Positions 63,140 through 64,000 of a stretch of DNA of 64,000 bases are shown one piece after another. Both the position numbers and the translations under genes were made by a program. The notes beneath the pieces are model-generated. The model saw only the letters and a program-made list of their open reading frames with translations, searched no databases and was not told where the DNA came from. Position 1 is the stretch's first letter, and every line of letters begins with the position of its first letter. This DNA comes from Arenicellales bacterium (GTDB lineage: Bacteria > Pseudomonadota > Gammaproteobacteria > Arenicellales > JAHEKD01): assembly GCA_028284225.1 (NCBI GenBank), contig JANQSD010000023.1, forward strand, positions 98,050-162,049, given 5' to 3'.

Positions 63140-64000
63140 ATGTTTCAGTTTAAGATTTTTGGGTTTCTATTGCTGTTAATAGTCTTAAGTCCATTCTCTA
63201 CCGCTAATGCCCAACTTACTGCAGGTGATATTGCAGTGGTAGCCTTTGATGCGGACATAGAGGATAGCTTTTCATTTGTGGTTCTAAATCCGAATGGAAT
63301 AGCTGCGGGTCAAACCATATTCTTTTCAGATGACGGTTTTACTGCAGCTTCTGGTTTAGACATGACTGAAGGGCGCTTGACCTGGATGGCTACAACGCCG
63401 ATTGTGGCCGGAACCATTGTTGATATAACCTGTGCTAATGACCAGGGCGGCTGTTCTATTGCGACATCACACGGAACGGTGGTTGAGTCGGATAATGGTT
63501 TTGATTTATCAGGTAGTGGAGACATCGTTCTTGCTTTTACAGGCACAGATCAAAACACTCCGACTGATTTTTTGACTCTGTTTTCTACAGAAGCTTACGC
63601 AACAGAGCCCACTGAAATCCCACCGGGTCTGGTTGATGGTGAAACGGCTATCCAATTTGCTTCAGCTGCTAACGATAACCAGGATGTCATCTTACACAGC
63701 ACTATTCAATCGCTGGATTGTAGTTCGGTTACTGCTGTTGTTTGTTCGATGATGATTTACTCCAGTGAAACCAACTTTTCTTTTCAGGATGGCGTCGGTG
63801 ATCAGAGTATTGATGGGCTTTTCCCAGATATACCCGCTGATGTACCGCTTTTGATTGCTGGAGCCCCCACACCTGTAACACTTTCCCATTTTGACAGTGA
63901 TCGCAGTGGAGACTATGTAACGGCGAACTGGGGCACGAACAGTGAATTGTTTAATGTCGGGTTTCAACTGTGGGGGTTAGACGGGTTTGACGGTGAGTGG
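63140..64000 (+). CDS. Secreted protein of unknown function, 5' part only
   Basis: Open from ATG 63140 to the window edge, 287 codons with no stop. AGAGGA lies 8 nt before the ATG. A signal peptide (FGFLLLLIVLSPFSTANAQ) is clear. The body is rich in Asp, Gly, Ser and Thr with few charges, as in extracellular beta-rich domains. The visible end has TANWGTNSELFNVGFQLW, resembling the TW-x-T-x-SE-x-N-x-GF pattern found before sorting signals in many secreted bacterial proteins. No enzyme motif is seen. Confidence 0.75.
   Translation, partial: MFQFKIFGFLLLLIVLSPFSTANAQLTAGDIAVVAFDADIEDSFSFVVLNPNGIAAGQTIFFSDDGFTAASGLDMTEGRLTWMATTPIVAGTIVDITCANDQGGCSIATSHGTVVESDNGFDLSGSGDIVLAFTGTDQNTPTDFLTLFSTEAYATEPTEIPPGLVDGETAIQFASAANDNQDVILHSTIQSLDCSSVTAVVCSMMIYSSETNFSFQDGVGDQSIDGLFPDIPADVPLLIAGAPTPVTLSHFDSDRSGDYVTANWGTNSELFNVGFQLWGLDGFDGEW

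Noticed and set aside
1..64000. CRISPR array, tRNA, rRNA or prophage
   Set aside because: No regularly spaced direct repeats, tRNA-like cloverleaf sequence, rRNA motifs or phage genes were seen on reading both strands.

Overview
The window looks like a chromosomal stretch of a gammaproteobacterium. This is inferred from the uvrA/ssb divergent pair, an Lpp-like lipoprotein, a RelA-type ppGpp synthetase, metK-ahcY and FNR/ANR-like sites. I cannot name a genus. Base composition leans slightly AT-rich by eye. No rRNA, tRNA, CRISPR array, integrase or intact insertion sequence was seen.

Region 1 (1-26436) is a large cobalamin (B12) locus. A minus-strand operon cobH-cobL-cobI-cbiG/cobJ-cobM makes the corrin ring. 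It is followed by cbiB (+), pduX/bluE and cobQ (-). A plus-strand operon then runs DUF1636-cobW-cobN-chlI/D-cobO-cobC. Next, on the minus strand, come cobA-cobB-bluB and a separate B12-riboswitch-controlled metal ABC transporter, then cbiD-cobK and a histidine-rich Ni/Co permease on the plus strand. Late cobalt insertion (CobN plus a ChlI/ChlD-type ATPase) sits beside CbiG and CbiD, so the pathway is mosaic. cobG, cobF, cobU/P, cobS/V and the DMB phosphoribosyltransferase are not in the window.

The most striking signal is in the chelatase ATPase gene. The AAA+ (ChlI-like) frame ends two codons after a perfect A_AAA_AAG slippery heptamer. The -1 frame continues directly into a ChlD-type von Willebrand A domain with no normal start codon of its own. 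A perfect 9-bp GC-rich hairpin begins 7 nt after the heptamer. One gene can therefore make both the small subunit (stop) and the medium subunit (frameshift) of the cobaltochelatase.

Region 2 (26615-29499) holds a sulfotransferase, an Asp/Glu-racemase-superfamily enzyme and a membrane fatty-acid-hydroxylase/sterol-desaturase-type protein.

Region 3 (29887-37251) is a cyanophycin storage cluster: isoaspartyl dipeptidase, cyanophycinase, cyanophycin synthetase, a second Mur-ligase-only CphA-like protein, and an FNT-family channel.

Region 4 (37301-43986) contains two L,D-transpeptidases, an Lpp-like lipoprotein, and a stress module (UspA-tandem, Hsp20, small membrane protein, second UspA-tandem) whose divergent control region has two FNR/ANR-like dyads. 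An HNH nuclease and a conserved unknown protein follow.

Region 5 (44057-64000) is mostly housekeeping: peroxiredoxin, SpmAB-like, PLD-like, MATE, relA, mdh, a glycosyltransferase that seems to start with AUU, metK, ahcY, panB, a GGDEF/EAL protein, an alpha/beta hydrolase, uvrA, ssb, and the 5' part of a secreted protein cut by the window edge.
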